64,000 nucleotides of DNA, taken from contig DATKQT010000032.1 in assembly GCA_035532535.1 (NCBI GenBank), positions 1 through 64,000 of the forward strand, given 5' to 3'. The notes under the pieces are model-generated. The model saw only the letters and a list, made by a program, of their open reading frames with translations, made no database searches and was not told the origin of the DNA. This document shows positions 55,069 through 63,193 of the stretch, one piece after another (positions within the stretch are counted from its first letter, which is position 1; each line of letters begins with the position of its first letter). The translations under genes and the position numbers were made by a program. Source of the DNA: Palsa-739 sp035532535 (lineage in GTDB: Bacteria > Actinomycetota > Thermoleophilia > Gaiellales > Gaiellaceae).

Positions 55069-56525
55069 TGGTCGAGGACCTGCGCGAGTGGATCGCGCTG
55101 CTCGAGCGAGAGGGCGAGCTCGTCCGCGTTGCGGCCGAGGTCGATCCCGATCTCGAGATCACGGAGATCGTCGACCGCACGGTGAAGGCCGGCGGGCCGG
55201 CGCTTCTGTTCGAGCATCCGAAGGGCGCGCAGCATCCTTTGCTGATCAACCAGTTCGGGACCGAGCGCCGCATGTGTCTCGCGTTCGGGGTCGAACGCCT
55301 TGACGACGTCGCACGCAAGCTCGCCGACGTCCTCGAGATGCAGCCGCCCACGAGGCTGATCGAGAAGGTTCGCGGCCTGCAGAAGCTCAAGTCGATCGCC
55401 GACTCGCTGCCGCACACAGTGCGCAAGGGCGCGTGCCAGGAGATCGTGCTGCGTGGCGATGAGGTCGACCTCGGCCGACTTCCCATTCAGCGCTGCTGGC
55501 CCGGCGACCCGGCGCCGTTCATCACCCTGCCGGCCGTCATCACCCGCGACCCGCGCGACGGCTCGCGCAACGTCGGCATGTACCGCATGCAGGTGATCGA
55601 CCGCGCCACGACGTTCATGCACTGGCAGATCCACAAGGACGGGCGTGCCGACTGGCTCGCGACCGAGGGCCGCATCCCGGTCGCAGTCGCGCTCGGACTC
55701 GATCCGATCACGGCGTACTCCGCGAGCGCTCCGTTGCCGAAGAACGTCGACGAGCTGATGCTCGCGGGCTTCCTCCGCGGTGAGCCGGTCGAGCTCGTCC
55801 GCGGCGTCACCGTCGACCTCGATGTGCCGGCGAACGCGGAGATCGTGCTCGAGGGCTACATCGCGAAGGACGAGCTCGGGGAAGAGGGGCCGTTCGGCGA
55901 CCACACCGGCTACTACACGGCGGCGGAGCCGTTCCCAGTGTTCCACATCACCGCCATGACGATGCGGCGCGACGCGATCTATCCGTCCATCGTCGTCGGC
56001 AAGCCACCGCAGGAGGACGCGTGGCTCGGCAAGGCGACGGAGCGCATCTTCCTGCCCGCGGTGCGCACGACCGTGCCGGAGATCGTCGACTACGACCTTC
56101 CCATCGCCGGCGCCTTCCACAACTGCTGCATCGTCTCGATCGAGAAGTCGTATCCGGGCCAGGCGCAGAAGGTGATGCACGCGCTGTGGGGCCTCGGCAT
56201 GCTGAGCCTCACGAAGTGCGTCGTCGTCGTCGACGCCGACGTGAACGTGCACGACTACGCTGAAGTCCTCTTCTACGCCGGCGCGAACGTCGACCCGGCG
56301 CGCGACGTCATTCTCAGCGAAGGGCCGACCGACCATCTCGACCACGCGCCGGCGCGCCAGTTCGTGAGCGGGAAGCTGGGCATCGACGCCACCGCAAAGC
56401 TCCCCGAGGAGGGTGCACGTCCGTGGCCCGAGGAGATCGAGATGACGTCGGAGGTCAAGGCGCTCGTCGACCGGCGGTGGGCGGAGTACGGGTTCGCCGC
56501 GCAAAGGACACCCCGATCAGGTTGA
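55068..56525 (+). CDS. UbiD-family decarboxylase (menaquinone, MqnL-like)
   Basis: Protein of 485 aa. The prenylated-FMN enzyme motifs are NVGMYRMQV (Arg), EGPFGDHTGYYT (catalytic Glu) and the conserved PVAVALGLDPITAYSASAP. UbiD-type enzymes remove the ring carboxylate of a prenylated precursor; in futalosine-type organisms this is the prenylated 6-naphthoate. A UbiX-like gene in the same cluster would supply the cofactor. GTG start. Confidence 0.9.
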   Translation: MVEDLREWIALLEREGELVRVAAEVDPDLEITEIVDRTVKAGGPALLFEHPKGAQHPLLINQFGTERRMCLAFGVERLDDVARKLADVLEMQPPTRLIEKVRGLQKLKSIADSLPHTVRKGACQEIVLRGDEVDLGRLPIQRCWPGDPAPFITLPAVITRDPRDGSRNVGMYRMQVIDRATTFMHWQIHKDGRADWLATEGRIPVAVALGLDPITAYSASAPLPKNVDELMLAGFLRGEPVELVRGVTVDLDVPANAEIVLEGYIAKDELGEEGPFGDHTGYYTAAEPFPVFHITAMTMRRDAIYPSIVVGKPPQEDAWLGKATERIFLPAVRTTVPEIVDYDLPIAGAFHNCCIVSIEKSYPGQAQKVMHALWGLGMLSLTKCVVVVDADVNVHDYAEVLFYAGANVDPARDVILSEGPTDHLDHAPARQFVSGKLGIDATAKLPEEGARPWPEEIEMTSEVKALVDRRWAEYGFAAQRTPRSG

Positions 56526-56536
56526 ATCAGGGCCGG

Positions 56537-57490
56537 ATGCGCGAGGAGGGGATGACACCGGGGCCGCCCGAGCACGGCCCGTCGCCCACCATCTGGCCGC
56601 TCGGCTTCGCCGTCGGCATTGCCGTCGCCCTTGTCGGGCTGATCGTCGACCCGATGGTCATCGCCTCGATCGGGGCCGTGATCGCGATCGTGTTCGGCTT
56701 CCTGTGGGCGCGTGAGGCGACCTCGGAGATACGTCGCGCCGCGCCGACCGTCACCGCGGAGGTGCGGGAGGCGACGCCGGCGGAGGCCGCCGCCATGCCG
56801 GAAGCGAAGCCGGCTGCCCAGGCCATGCCGCGCAGCCGCTTCCTCGAAGGCGCGACGCTCGGTCTCGGCGGCATCATCGGCGGCCTCGTAACGCTTCCCG
56901 TCGCGGGCTTCGCGCTGCTCCCAGCGTTCATCGGCCAGAAAGGCCACAAGGTGGACATGGGCCCGGTCGACGCCTACCCGATCGGGAAATGGTTCATCTC
57001 GACATTCACCGTCGACCCCTCGGAAGGCGAGGTGTCACGGCGTACGGCGTTCGTGCGCAACAACGGCGTCGTCGGCAACAACGTCCCGAGCTTCACGATC
57101 ATCTCGAACCGCTGCGCGCACCTCGGCTGTCCCGTCCAGGCGAACGGCCCGACCGGCGCGATCCTCGGCGAGAAGAACGTGACCGAGCACACCGTCAACG
57201 GCGCGATCCTCCTGCGCCCCGTCGTGCCGGCCGGCTTCGGCTGCCCGTGCCACGGCGGGCAGTACGACACAGAGGGCAACCGCACCGCCGGCCCGCCCGT
57301 GCGCGCGCTCGACCGCTATTCGTTCGAGATCGACAACGGCCACCTCGTGCTGCTGAGCACGTTCTCGGTGTCGCACGTCGTCGGCACCGGCGCCCAGGCG
57401 AAGATCTACAAGTACAAGCTCTCCGGGCCCGGGCAACACGTGGACGGGCCGGAGCAGTGGTTCTATCCCCTCCAGCCGCCGCACCACTGA
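56537..57490 (+). CDS. qcrA: Rieske iron-sulfur subunit of quinol:cytochrome c reductase
   Basis: Protein of 317 aa. Two N-terminal helices (WPLGFAVGIAVALVGLIVDP, MVIASIGAVIAIVFGFLWA) and a third near residue 125 anchor a Rieske domain with CAHLGCPV and CPCHGGQYD ligands for the 2Fe-2S cluster. A charged, Ala/Glu-rich stretch lies between helices 2 and 3. The ATG chosen gives MREEGMTPG; an internal ATG at 56552 is possible. First of qcrABC, with the stop overlapping qcrB (TGATG). Confidence 0.93.
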   Translation: MREEGMTPGPPEHGPSPTIWPLGFAVGIAVALVGLIVDPMVIASIGAVIAIVFGFLWAREATSEIRRAAPTVTAEVREATPAEAAAMPEAKPAAQAMPRSRFLEGATLGLGGIIGGLVTLPVAGFALLPAFIGQKGHKVDMGPVDAYPIGKWFISTFTVDPSEGEVSRRTAFVRNNGVVGNNVPSFTIISNRCAHLGCPVQANGPTGAILGEKNVTEHTVNGAILLRPVVPAGFGCPCHGGQYDTEGNRTAGPPVRALDRYSFEIDNGHLVLLSTFSVSHVVGTGAQAKIYKYKLSGPGQHVDGPEQWFYPLQPPHH

Positions 57491-58302
57491 TGGCGATCCG
57501 TCGCGAACCAAGTCGCGCTCAGGTTCGCCGCGAGCAGATGCTCGCCGCGGCGACGTATCCGCTCGACTGGCTCGAGGAGCGTTCAGGCCTCGTCGGCGGC
57601 GTGAAGTACTTCCTCTTCCGCAAGGTCCCGTCCGACACGAACTGGATGCAGACGCTTGGCTCGGCGACGCTGACGGCGTTCCTCGTCCAGGCAGTCACGG
57701 GCGTGATCCTCGCGATGTACTACAAGCCGTCGCCGCACGACGCGTACTCGTCGATCCAGAACATCACCGACCACCTGACGATGGGCTGGCTCGTCCGCGG
57801 CATGCACAAGTGGGGCGCGAGCGTCTTCATCATCCTCATGTTCCTGCACATGGGGCGCGTGTTCCTGTTCGGGGCGTACAAGTACCCGCGCGAGTTGAAC
57901 TGGATCATCGGCGTGCTGCTGCTCGTGCTCGGGCTGACGGCGGGCTTCACCGGATATCTCCTCCCGTGGGATCAGACGGCGTATTGGGCGAGCGTCGTCG
58001 GCATCAACCTGAACGGGACGGCGCCGTTCCTCGGCCCATGGCTCGCGCAATTCCTGCGGTCCGGCCAGGAGATCAACGGCAACACGTTGTCGCTCTTCTA
58101 CTCGCTGCACATGCTCGTGATCCCGGCCGGGATCATCTCGCTCATCACGCTGCACCTGTATCTCGTCATTCGGCTCGGCGTGACCTCGCCGCCGTGGTCG
58201 CGTGAGGCCGCCGGGCGCGACGTCGTCGAGGAGCCCTCGTCGGTGCGCACCGGCTTGACACGTCCTGCGCCGCACGGCGGCGCCTCGGGAGGCAGCGACT
58301 GA
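57490..58302 (+). CDS. qcrB: Cytochrome b (N-terminal half) of quinol:cytochrome c reductase
   Basis: Protein of 270 aa with four helices and the paired heme histidines (RGMHKWGASVFIILMFLHMGRVF and FYSLHMLVIPAGIISLITLHLYLV). GYLLPWDQTAYWA is the Qo-side motif. It has only the b6-like half; the subunit IV half is in the next gene, as in Bacillus-type bc complexes. It begins with a TGATG overlap. Confidence 0.94.
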   Translation: MAIRREPSRAQVRREQMLAAATYPLDWLEERSGLVGGVKYFLFRKVPSDTNWMQTLGSATLTAFLVQAVTGVILAMYYKPSPHDAYSSIQNITDHLTMGWLVRGMHKWGASVFIILMFLHMGRVFLFGAYKYPRELNWIIGVLLLVLGLTAGFTGYLLPWDQTAYWASVVGINLNGTAPFLGPWLAQFLRSGQEINGNTLSLFYSLHMLVIPAGIISLITLHLYLVIRLGVTSPPWSREAAGRDVVEEPSSVRTGLTRPAPHGGASGGSD

Positions 58303-59138
58303 TGGCGGAAGAGAAGCCGAGCGGCCTCGACGAGCGCCGGGCGGGATTCGCGCGCTACAAGAAGGACGTCAAGGAGCGCGGAAAGTCGTTCTACCCGTAC
58401 GCGATGTTCCACGACACGGTGATGAGCCTCATCGTCGTCTCCGTGATCGTGGGCCTCGCCGTCATCTGGAAGTGGACGTCGTACGGGCCGCACCACGATG
58501 GCCTGCACAAGGGCCTCATCGGCCCCGAGTACGCGCCGCCCGCCGACCCGGGGACGGTGAGCTTCGTCCCCCGGCCGGACTGGTACTTCTACTTCCTCTT
58601 CTATCTCCTGCGCATCTTCAAGTGGCCGGAGACGGTGTTCCTCGGGACGATCGGCGTGCCGACGATCGCGCTCATCCTGCTGCTTGCCCTGCCGTTCATG
58701 GACCTGCGCCGCGAGCGGCGCCCGTCGCGGCGCCCGGTGGCGATGGTCGCCGCCGTGCTGACGATCTTCTCCATGGGCATCCTCACCTGGAAGGGCGCGA
58801 CGGCGAAGGAGGCGCTCGCCTCCGAGGTGATCGCAGACGTCCCGTCGTGGGTCAGTGCGGAGAAGCTGCCCGCGACCGCGCTGCCGGGGGCGAAGCTGTT
58901 CGCGACGGCGGGCTGTACGGCGTGTCACACGTATCTCGGCACCGGTTCGTCGAACCTCGGCGCCCCGGATCTGACCGCGATCGGCGCGCGCAACCTCGGC
59001 ATCAGCTTCCAGATCAGGCACCTCCAGTGCCCCTCCTGCGTGACCCCCGGTTCGCCGATGCCGAAGTTCGCCTCTCTCGGCACGGCGAGGCTGCAAGAGC
59101 TCGCCGTCTTCCTCGAATCCTCCAAGGGGAAGCGGTAA
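58302..59138 (+). CDS. qcrC: Subunit IV-cytochrome c fusion of quinol:cytochrome c reductase
   Basis: Protein of 278 aa. Residues 1-170 form subunit IV with three helices and RPDWYFYFLFYLLRIFK. Residues 190-278 form a cytochrome c domain with heme motif CTACH (205-209) and Met ligand in SPMPKF. An extra CPSC pair (243-246) sits in the heme domain just before the Met ligand, which is unusual. The fusion is like Bacillus QcrC. Confidence 0.92.
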   Translation: MAEEKPSGLDERRAGFARYKKDVKERGKSFYPYAMFHDTVMSLIVVSVIVGLAVIWKWTSYGPHHDGLHKGLIGPEYAPPADPGTVSFVPRPDWYFYFLFYLLRIFKWPETVFLGTIGVPTIALILLLALPFMDLRRERRPSRRPVAMVAAVLTIFSMGILTWKGATAKEALASEVIADVPSWVSAEKLPATALPGAKLFATAGCTACHTYLGTGSSNLGAPDLTAIGARNLGISFQIRHLQCPSCVTPGSPMPKFASLGTARLQELAVFLESSKGKR

Positions 59139-59156
59139 CAGCGAGAATCCCGGGGA

Positions 59157-59741
59157 ATGCACGTATTCCTCGGGATCACGGGCGCTTCGGGCGCCCCGTA
59201 CGCTGCCCGGCTGCTCGAGGCTCTCGCCGCCGCTGACTGCGAGATCGGCGTCTGCGCGTCCAGCGCCGGCGTCGAGGTGCTCGCCACCGAGCTGTACGGC
59301 AACGCGAAGCTCTCGCGGGACGAGACGCTCGCCCGCCTGCTCGAGCACGCGCCGCGGGCGACGCTGTACGACCCCAACGACTGGAAGGCGCCGTACGCGT
59401 CCGGCTCGGCGAAGGTGGATGCGTACGTCATCTGTCCTTGCTCGATGGGCACGCTCGGGACGATCGCCTCCGGCGCGATGCAGAACCTCATCCACCGCGC
59501 GGCGTCGGTGGCGATCAAGGAGGAGCGCCGCCTCGTCCTCATGCCGCGCGAGACGCCGCTCTCGGCCATCCACCTGCGCAACATGCTCACCCTGCGCGAA
59601 GCCGGCGCGACGATCCTCTTCCTCGCGCCGGGCTTCTACCACGGGGCGGAGACGGTCGACGACCTCGTCGACTTCGTCGTCGCGCGCGCGCTCGACCAGC
59701 TCGGCATCGAGAACGTCGCCGCAAAGCGGTGGGGCCAGTAG
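59157..59741 (+). CDS. ubiX: UbiX-family flavin prenyltransferase (MqnM-like)
   Basis: Protein of 194 aa starting MHVFLGITGASGAPYAARLL. It adds a dimethylallyl group to FMN to make the cofactor of UbiD-type decarboxylases. CPCSMGTLGTIASGAMQNLIHRAA and VLMPRETPLSAIHLRNM are the binding motifs. Its UbiD partner lies 2.6 kb upstream with qcrABC between. Stop overlaps the menG GTG (TAGTG). Confidence 0.92.
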   Translation: MHVFLGITGASGAPYAARLLEALAAADCEIGVCASSAGVEVLATELYGNAKLSRDETLARLLEHAPRATLYDPNDWKAPYASGSAKVDAYVICPCSMGTLGTIASGAMQNLIHRAASVAIKEERRLVLMPRETPLSAIHLRNMLTLREAGATILFLAPGFYHGAETVDDLVDFVVARALDQLGIENVAAKRWGQ

Positions 59742-60421
59742 TGGTACAGACGGGGCGCCTGCCGGCAGACGGCGTGCAGCGCATGTTCGACCGCATCGCG
59801 CCCGTGTACGACGCGATGAACCGCGTCATGACCGCCGGGCTCGACAGGCGCTGGCGGCGGATCACGGTCGAGCAGGTCGTGCGCAGTGGCGACCGCGTCC
59901 TCGATGCCTGCTGCGGCACGGGCGATCTCGCGATCGCCGCGCGGGCGCGAGGCGCCGACGTCGTCGGCCTCGACTTCTCCGCGGCCATGCTCGACCGCGC
60001 ACGCACGAAGGCCCGCGAGATCGAATGGGTGCGCGGAGACGTCCTCGCGCTTCCGTTCGACGACGAGTCCTTCGACGCGGTCACCGTCGGCTTCGGCGTC
60101 CGCAACGTCGACGACCTCGAGGCCGGGTTGCGCGAGCTTCGCCGCGTGCTTCGCACCGGCGGGCGCATCGGCGTCCTCGAGATCACGCGCGCGCGCGGCC
60201 CCCTCGCGCCCTTCTACCGCCTGTGGTTCGACCGCGTCGTCCCCGCTATCGGCCGGGCGGTGCCCGGCGGCGCGGCCTACACCTACCTGCCCGCGAGCGT
60301 GCGCCGCTTCCCCGGGCCGAGGGAGCTTGCGACGCTGCTCGAGGATGCGGGCTTCGCCACGGTGCGATTCCGCCTCTTCGCCGGGGGTATCGTCGCCCTC
60401 CACGTGGCGGACGCGCAGTGA
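59741..60421 (+). CDS. menG: Demethylmenaquinone methyltransferase
   Basis: Protein of 226 aa. FDRIAPVYDAMNRVMTAGLDRRWR, the SAM loop VLDACCGTGDLAIAARARGA and GFGVRNVDDLEAGLRELRRVL match UbiE/MenG. It performs the last methylation in menaquinone synthesis. GTG start. Its stop overlaps the polyprenyl synthase start (GTGA). Confidence 0.94.
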   Translation: MVQTGRLPADGVQRMFDRIAPVYDAMNRVMTAGLDRRWRRITVEQVVRSGDRVLDACCGTGDLAIAARARGADVVGLDFSAAMLDRARTKAREIEWVRGDVLALPFDDESFDAVTVGFGVRNVDDLEAGLRELRRVLRTGGRIGVLEITRARGPLAPFYRLWFDRVVPAIGRAVPGGAAYTYLPASVRRFPGPRELATLLEDAGFATVRFRLFAGGIVALHVADAQ

Positions 60422-61320
60422 CGAGCCTGGCGGAGATCCGGGAGGCGCCCGGCCTCGAGTCGTACCTCGACGCGATCGAGGAGCGGCTGGCGCGTACGGT
60501 CGCGTCGCACCCCGGTCTCGTCGCCGCCGTCGGAAACGAGGCGCTCGCCGCCGGCGGCAAGCGCCTGCGGCCGCTCCTTGTCTTCCTGTCCACCCCCTCG
60601 AACGAGGAGCCCTCGATCGCAGCCGGCGTCGCCGTCGAGCTCGTGCACATGGCGACGCTCGTCCACGACGACCTGATCGACCGCGCCCACTTCCGGCGCG
60701 GGAAGGCGGCGGCGTGGTCGGTGTACGGGCCGGAGGCCGCACGCGCCACCGGCGACTATCTGTTCGCGCGGGCCTTCGCCGAGCTGACCGCGACGGGCGA
60801 CGCGGACGCGGTCGAGATCCTCGCCGACGCGACGCTGTGCCTCGCCCGAGGCGAGGCGCTGCAGCGGACGCAGACGCACGACCCGGCCACGACGGTGGAC
60901 GCATATCTCGAGCGCTGCGCCCTCAAGACCGGGAAGCTGTTCGAGGCGGCGTGCCGGCTGGGCGGCGGCCCGGGCACGTACGGCCTCGCACTCGGTGTCG
61001 CCTTCCAGATCGTCGATGACGTGCTCGACTGCGCGGGGACGACGATCGAGACCGGGAAGATCGCCGGCACCGACCTGCGCGACGGCACTCCGACGCTGCC
61101 GCTGCTGCTGGCCGCGCGGCAGGACGAGGTCGTGCGCGACGCGCTCGCGGGCGGCCCGCTCGACGGCGCGCTCGTGCGGGTTGCCGCGAGCGGCGCTCTC
61201 GAACAATCGCGGGAGGTCGCCCTCGACTACGCTAGGCGCGCCCGCGCGTGCCTCAACGGCCAGCTTCATCGCGACGAGCTCGAATCGCTGACGCACGCGG
61301 TCGTCGACCGAGAGAGGTAG
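60418..61320 (+). CDS. Polyprenyl diphosphate synthase
   Basis: Protein of 300 aa. First Asp-rich motif LVHDDLID (Asp84, 85, 88), GDYLFARAF, second Asp motif FQIVDDVLD and a KIAGTDLRDGTPTLPLL tail. It builds the menaquinone side chain from farnesyl or geranylgeranyl diphosphate. The DD-XX-D spacing is the trans, medium/long-chain type. GTG start; its catalytically dead relative lies near hemL. Confidence 0.93.
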   Translation: MTSLAEIREAPGLESYLDAIEERLARTVASHPGLVAAVGNEALAAGGKRLRPLLVFLSTPSNEEPSIAAGVAVELVHMATLVHDDLIDRAHFRRGKAAAWSVYGPEAARATGDYLFARAFAELTATGDADAVEILADATLCLARGEALQRTQTHDPATTVDAYLERCALKTGKLFEAACRLGGGPGTYGLALGVAFQIVDDVLDCAGTTIETGKIAGTDLRDGTPTLPLLLAARQDEVVRDALAGGPLDGALVRVAASGALEQSREVALDYARRARACLNGQLHRDELESLTHAVVDRER

Positions 61321-61325
61321 GCACC

Positions 61326-62432
61326 TTGGCAGTCCTCGACATGCTGGAGACCTTCGCCCCCATCCGGGAGAAGATCGCGACCGGCGAGCGGCTCGACTTC
61401 GAGGACGGCGTGACGCTGATGGAGTCGGACGACCTCCTCGCGCTCGGCGAGCTCGCCGATCTGGCGCGCCGGCAGCGAGGCGGCGGCGACGAGGTCTTCT
61501 TCATCCAGAACCTCTATCTCAACCAGACGAACGTGTGCCGCGTGAAGTGCAAGTTCTGCGCGTTCGCGAAGACGCAGAAGCAGGAGGACGCCTACACGCT
61601 CACGGCGGACGAGCTCGCGGCGGACGCGGTCGCCATGTACGAGCACGCGAAGTTCACCGAGATCCACTGCGTCAACGGCGAGAACCCGCATGTCGACCTC
61701 GAGTTCTACGCGGACGTGCTGCGCAAGCTGAAGACGGCGCTGCCAGACGTGCATCTGAAGTTCTACACGGCCTCCGAGATCCACCACATGTCGAAGCTCG
61801 AGGGCTGCAGCCACGAAGAGGTGCTGCGCGTCCTGAAGGACGCGGGCCTCGGCTCGCTGCCGGGCGGCGGCGCCGAGATCTTCGCCGACCGCGTCCGCAA
61901 GCTGATCGCGCCCGGCAAGGAGCACCCCGACGAATGGTTCGACGTGCACGACACCGCCCACCGGATGGGGATCCCGACCCACTGCACGTTGCTCTACGGA
62001 CACGTCGAGACGTACGAGGAGCGCGTCGACCATCTCCTCCGGCTGCGCGCGCAGCAGGACGAGACCGGCGGCTTCCTCGCCTTCATCCCGCTCGCGTTCC
62101 ATCCGGAGAACACCGTGTTCGAGCGGCGCGGCTTCAAGTTCACCACCGGGGCCGACGACCTCAAGATGATCGCAGTGTCGAGGTTGCTGCTCGACAACAT
62201 CCAGAACGTGAAGGCCTACTGGATCATGATGGGCATGCCGATGGCGCAGGTCGCGCTGCACTTCGGCGCGAACGACGTGCAGGGCACGGTCGTACGCGAG
62301 CAGATCTTCCAGGCAGCGGGCGCGACGAGCGGGACCGAGCAGAAGGTCGACGAGCTCGTACGCTTCGTCAAGGAAGCGGGGCGCACTCCCGTTCAGCGCG
62401 ACACGCTCTACAACGAGCTGCGCCGATGGTGA
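61326..62432 (+). CDS. mqnE: Aminofutalosine synthase (futalosine pathway)
   Basis: Radical SAM enzyme of 368 aa. NVCRVKCKFCAF is the CX3CX2C cluster motif; YGHVETYEERVDHLLRLR and the long AFIPLAFHPENTVF segment are MqnE-like. It joins SAM and the product of MqnA to form aminodeoxyfutalosine. The TTG start has AGAGAGG 8 bases upstream. It overlaps mqnA by 7 bases. Confidence 0.93.
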   Translation: MAVLDMLETFAPIREKIATGERLDFEDGVTLMESDDLLALGELADLARRQRGGGDEVFFIQNLYLNQTNVCRVKCKFCAFAKTQKQEDAYTLTADELAADAVAMYEHAKFTEIHCVNGENPHVDLEFYADVLRKLKTALPDVHLKFYTASEIHHMSKLEGCSHEEVLRVLKDAGLGSLPGGGAEIFADRVRKLIAPGKEHPDEWFDVHDTAHRMGIPTHCTLLYGHVETYEERVDHLLRLRAQQDETGGFLAFIPLAFHPENTVFERRGFKFTTGADDLKMIAVSRLLLDNIQNVKAYWIMMGMPMAQVALHFGANDVQGTVVREQIFQAAGATSGTEQKVDELVRFVKEAGRTPVQRDTLYNELRRW

Positions 62433-63193
62433 AGCTCGGCCGCATCTCCTACGTGAACATGGCGCCGGTCTTCTATCGCGTCGAGACCGAGGTGGAAGAG
62501 GTGCTCGGCGTCCCGACGGAGCTGAACCGGCTGCTGATCGAAGGCGAGCTCGACACGGCGCCGATCTCGTCGATCGAGTACGCGCGCAACGCGGACAAGC
62601 TTCGGCTTCTCCCACGTCTCTGCGTCGCATCGGAGGGCGCGGTCGAGTCGATCCAGCTCGTATCGAAGAAGCCGCTCGAGCAGGTGCGCGTCGTCGCGAT
62701 CACGCCGGAGTCGGCGACGTCGGTCGTGCTGACCAAGGTGCTGCTCCCCGAGGCGGAGCACGTGCCGCTCGGCGAGGACGCGGACGCGAAGCTGCTCATC
62801 GGCGACGCCGCGCTGAGGTCGGCCTTCGAGGACCCGACCCCGCACTTCGACCTTGGGCGCTTGTGGCTCGAGCGCACCGGCCTGCCCATGGTCTTCGCCG
62901 TCTGGGCGTGCCCGGAGCCGCTCGCGGACGGCCTCGCGGAGCTCGAGGACGCGCTCGTCGCGTCGGTCCGGCGAGCCCGCGCGGAGCCCGAACAGCTCGC
63001 GTTCGAGGCATCCGAGCGCTATGGCTATCCGGCCGGCTTCCTCGCCCGCTACTTCGAGAAGCTCCGCTATCGCTTCGGGCCGCGCGAGCGCGCGGGCCTG
63101 TACACGTTCCTCGAGCTCGCGCGGGACGCGGGTGAGCTCGACGTCGTCCCTGAGCTGCGCTTCGTGCAGACGACCGGCGCCGCGGTCGCGTGA
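62426..63193 (+). CDS. mqnA: Chorismate dehydratase (futalosine pathway)
   Basis: Protein of 255 aa. LGRISYVNMAPVFYRVE, the ISSIEYARNAD loop and LPMVFAVWACPEP are MqnA features. It removes water from chorismate to give 3-enolpyruvylbenzoate, the first committed step of the pathway. ATG inside the end of mqnE; its stop overlaps the mqnC GTG (GTGA). Confidence 0.93.
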   Translation: MVKLGRISYVNMAPVFYRVETEVEEVLGVPTELNRLLIEGELDTAPISSIEYARNADKLRLLPRLCVASEGAVESIQLVSKKPLEQVRVVAITPESATSVVLTKVLLPEAEHVPLGEDADAKLLIGDAALRSAFEDPTPHFDLGRLWLERTGLPMVFAVWACPEPLADGLAELEDALVASVRRARAEPEQLAFEASERYGYPAGFLARYFEKLRYRFGPRERAGLYTFLELARDAGELDVVPELRFVQTTGAAVA

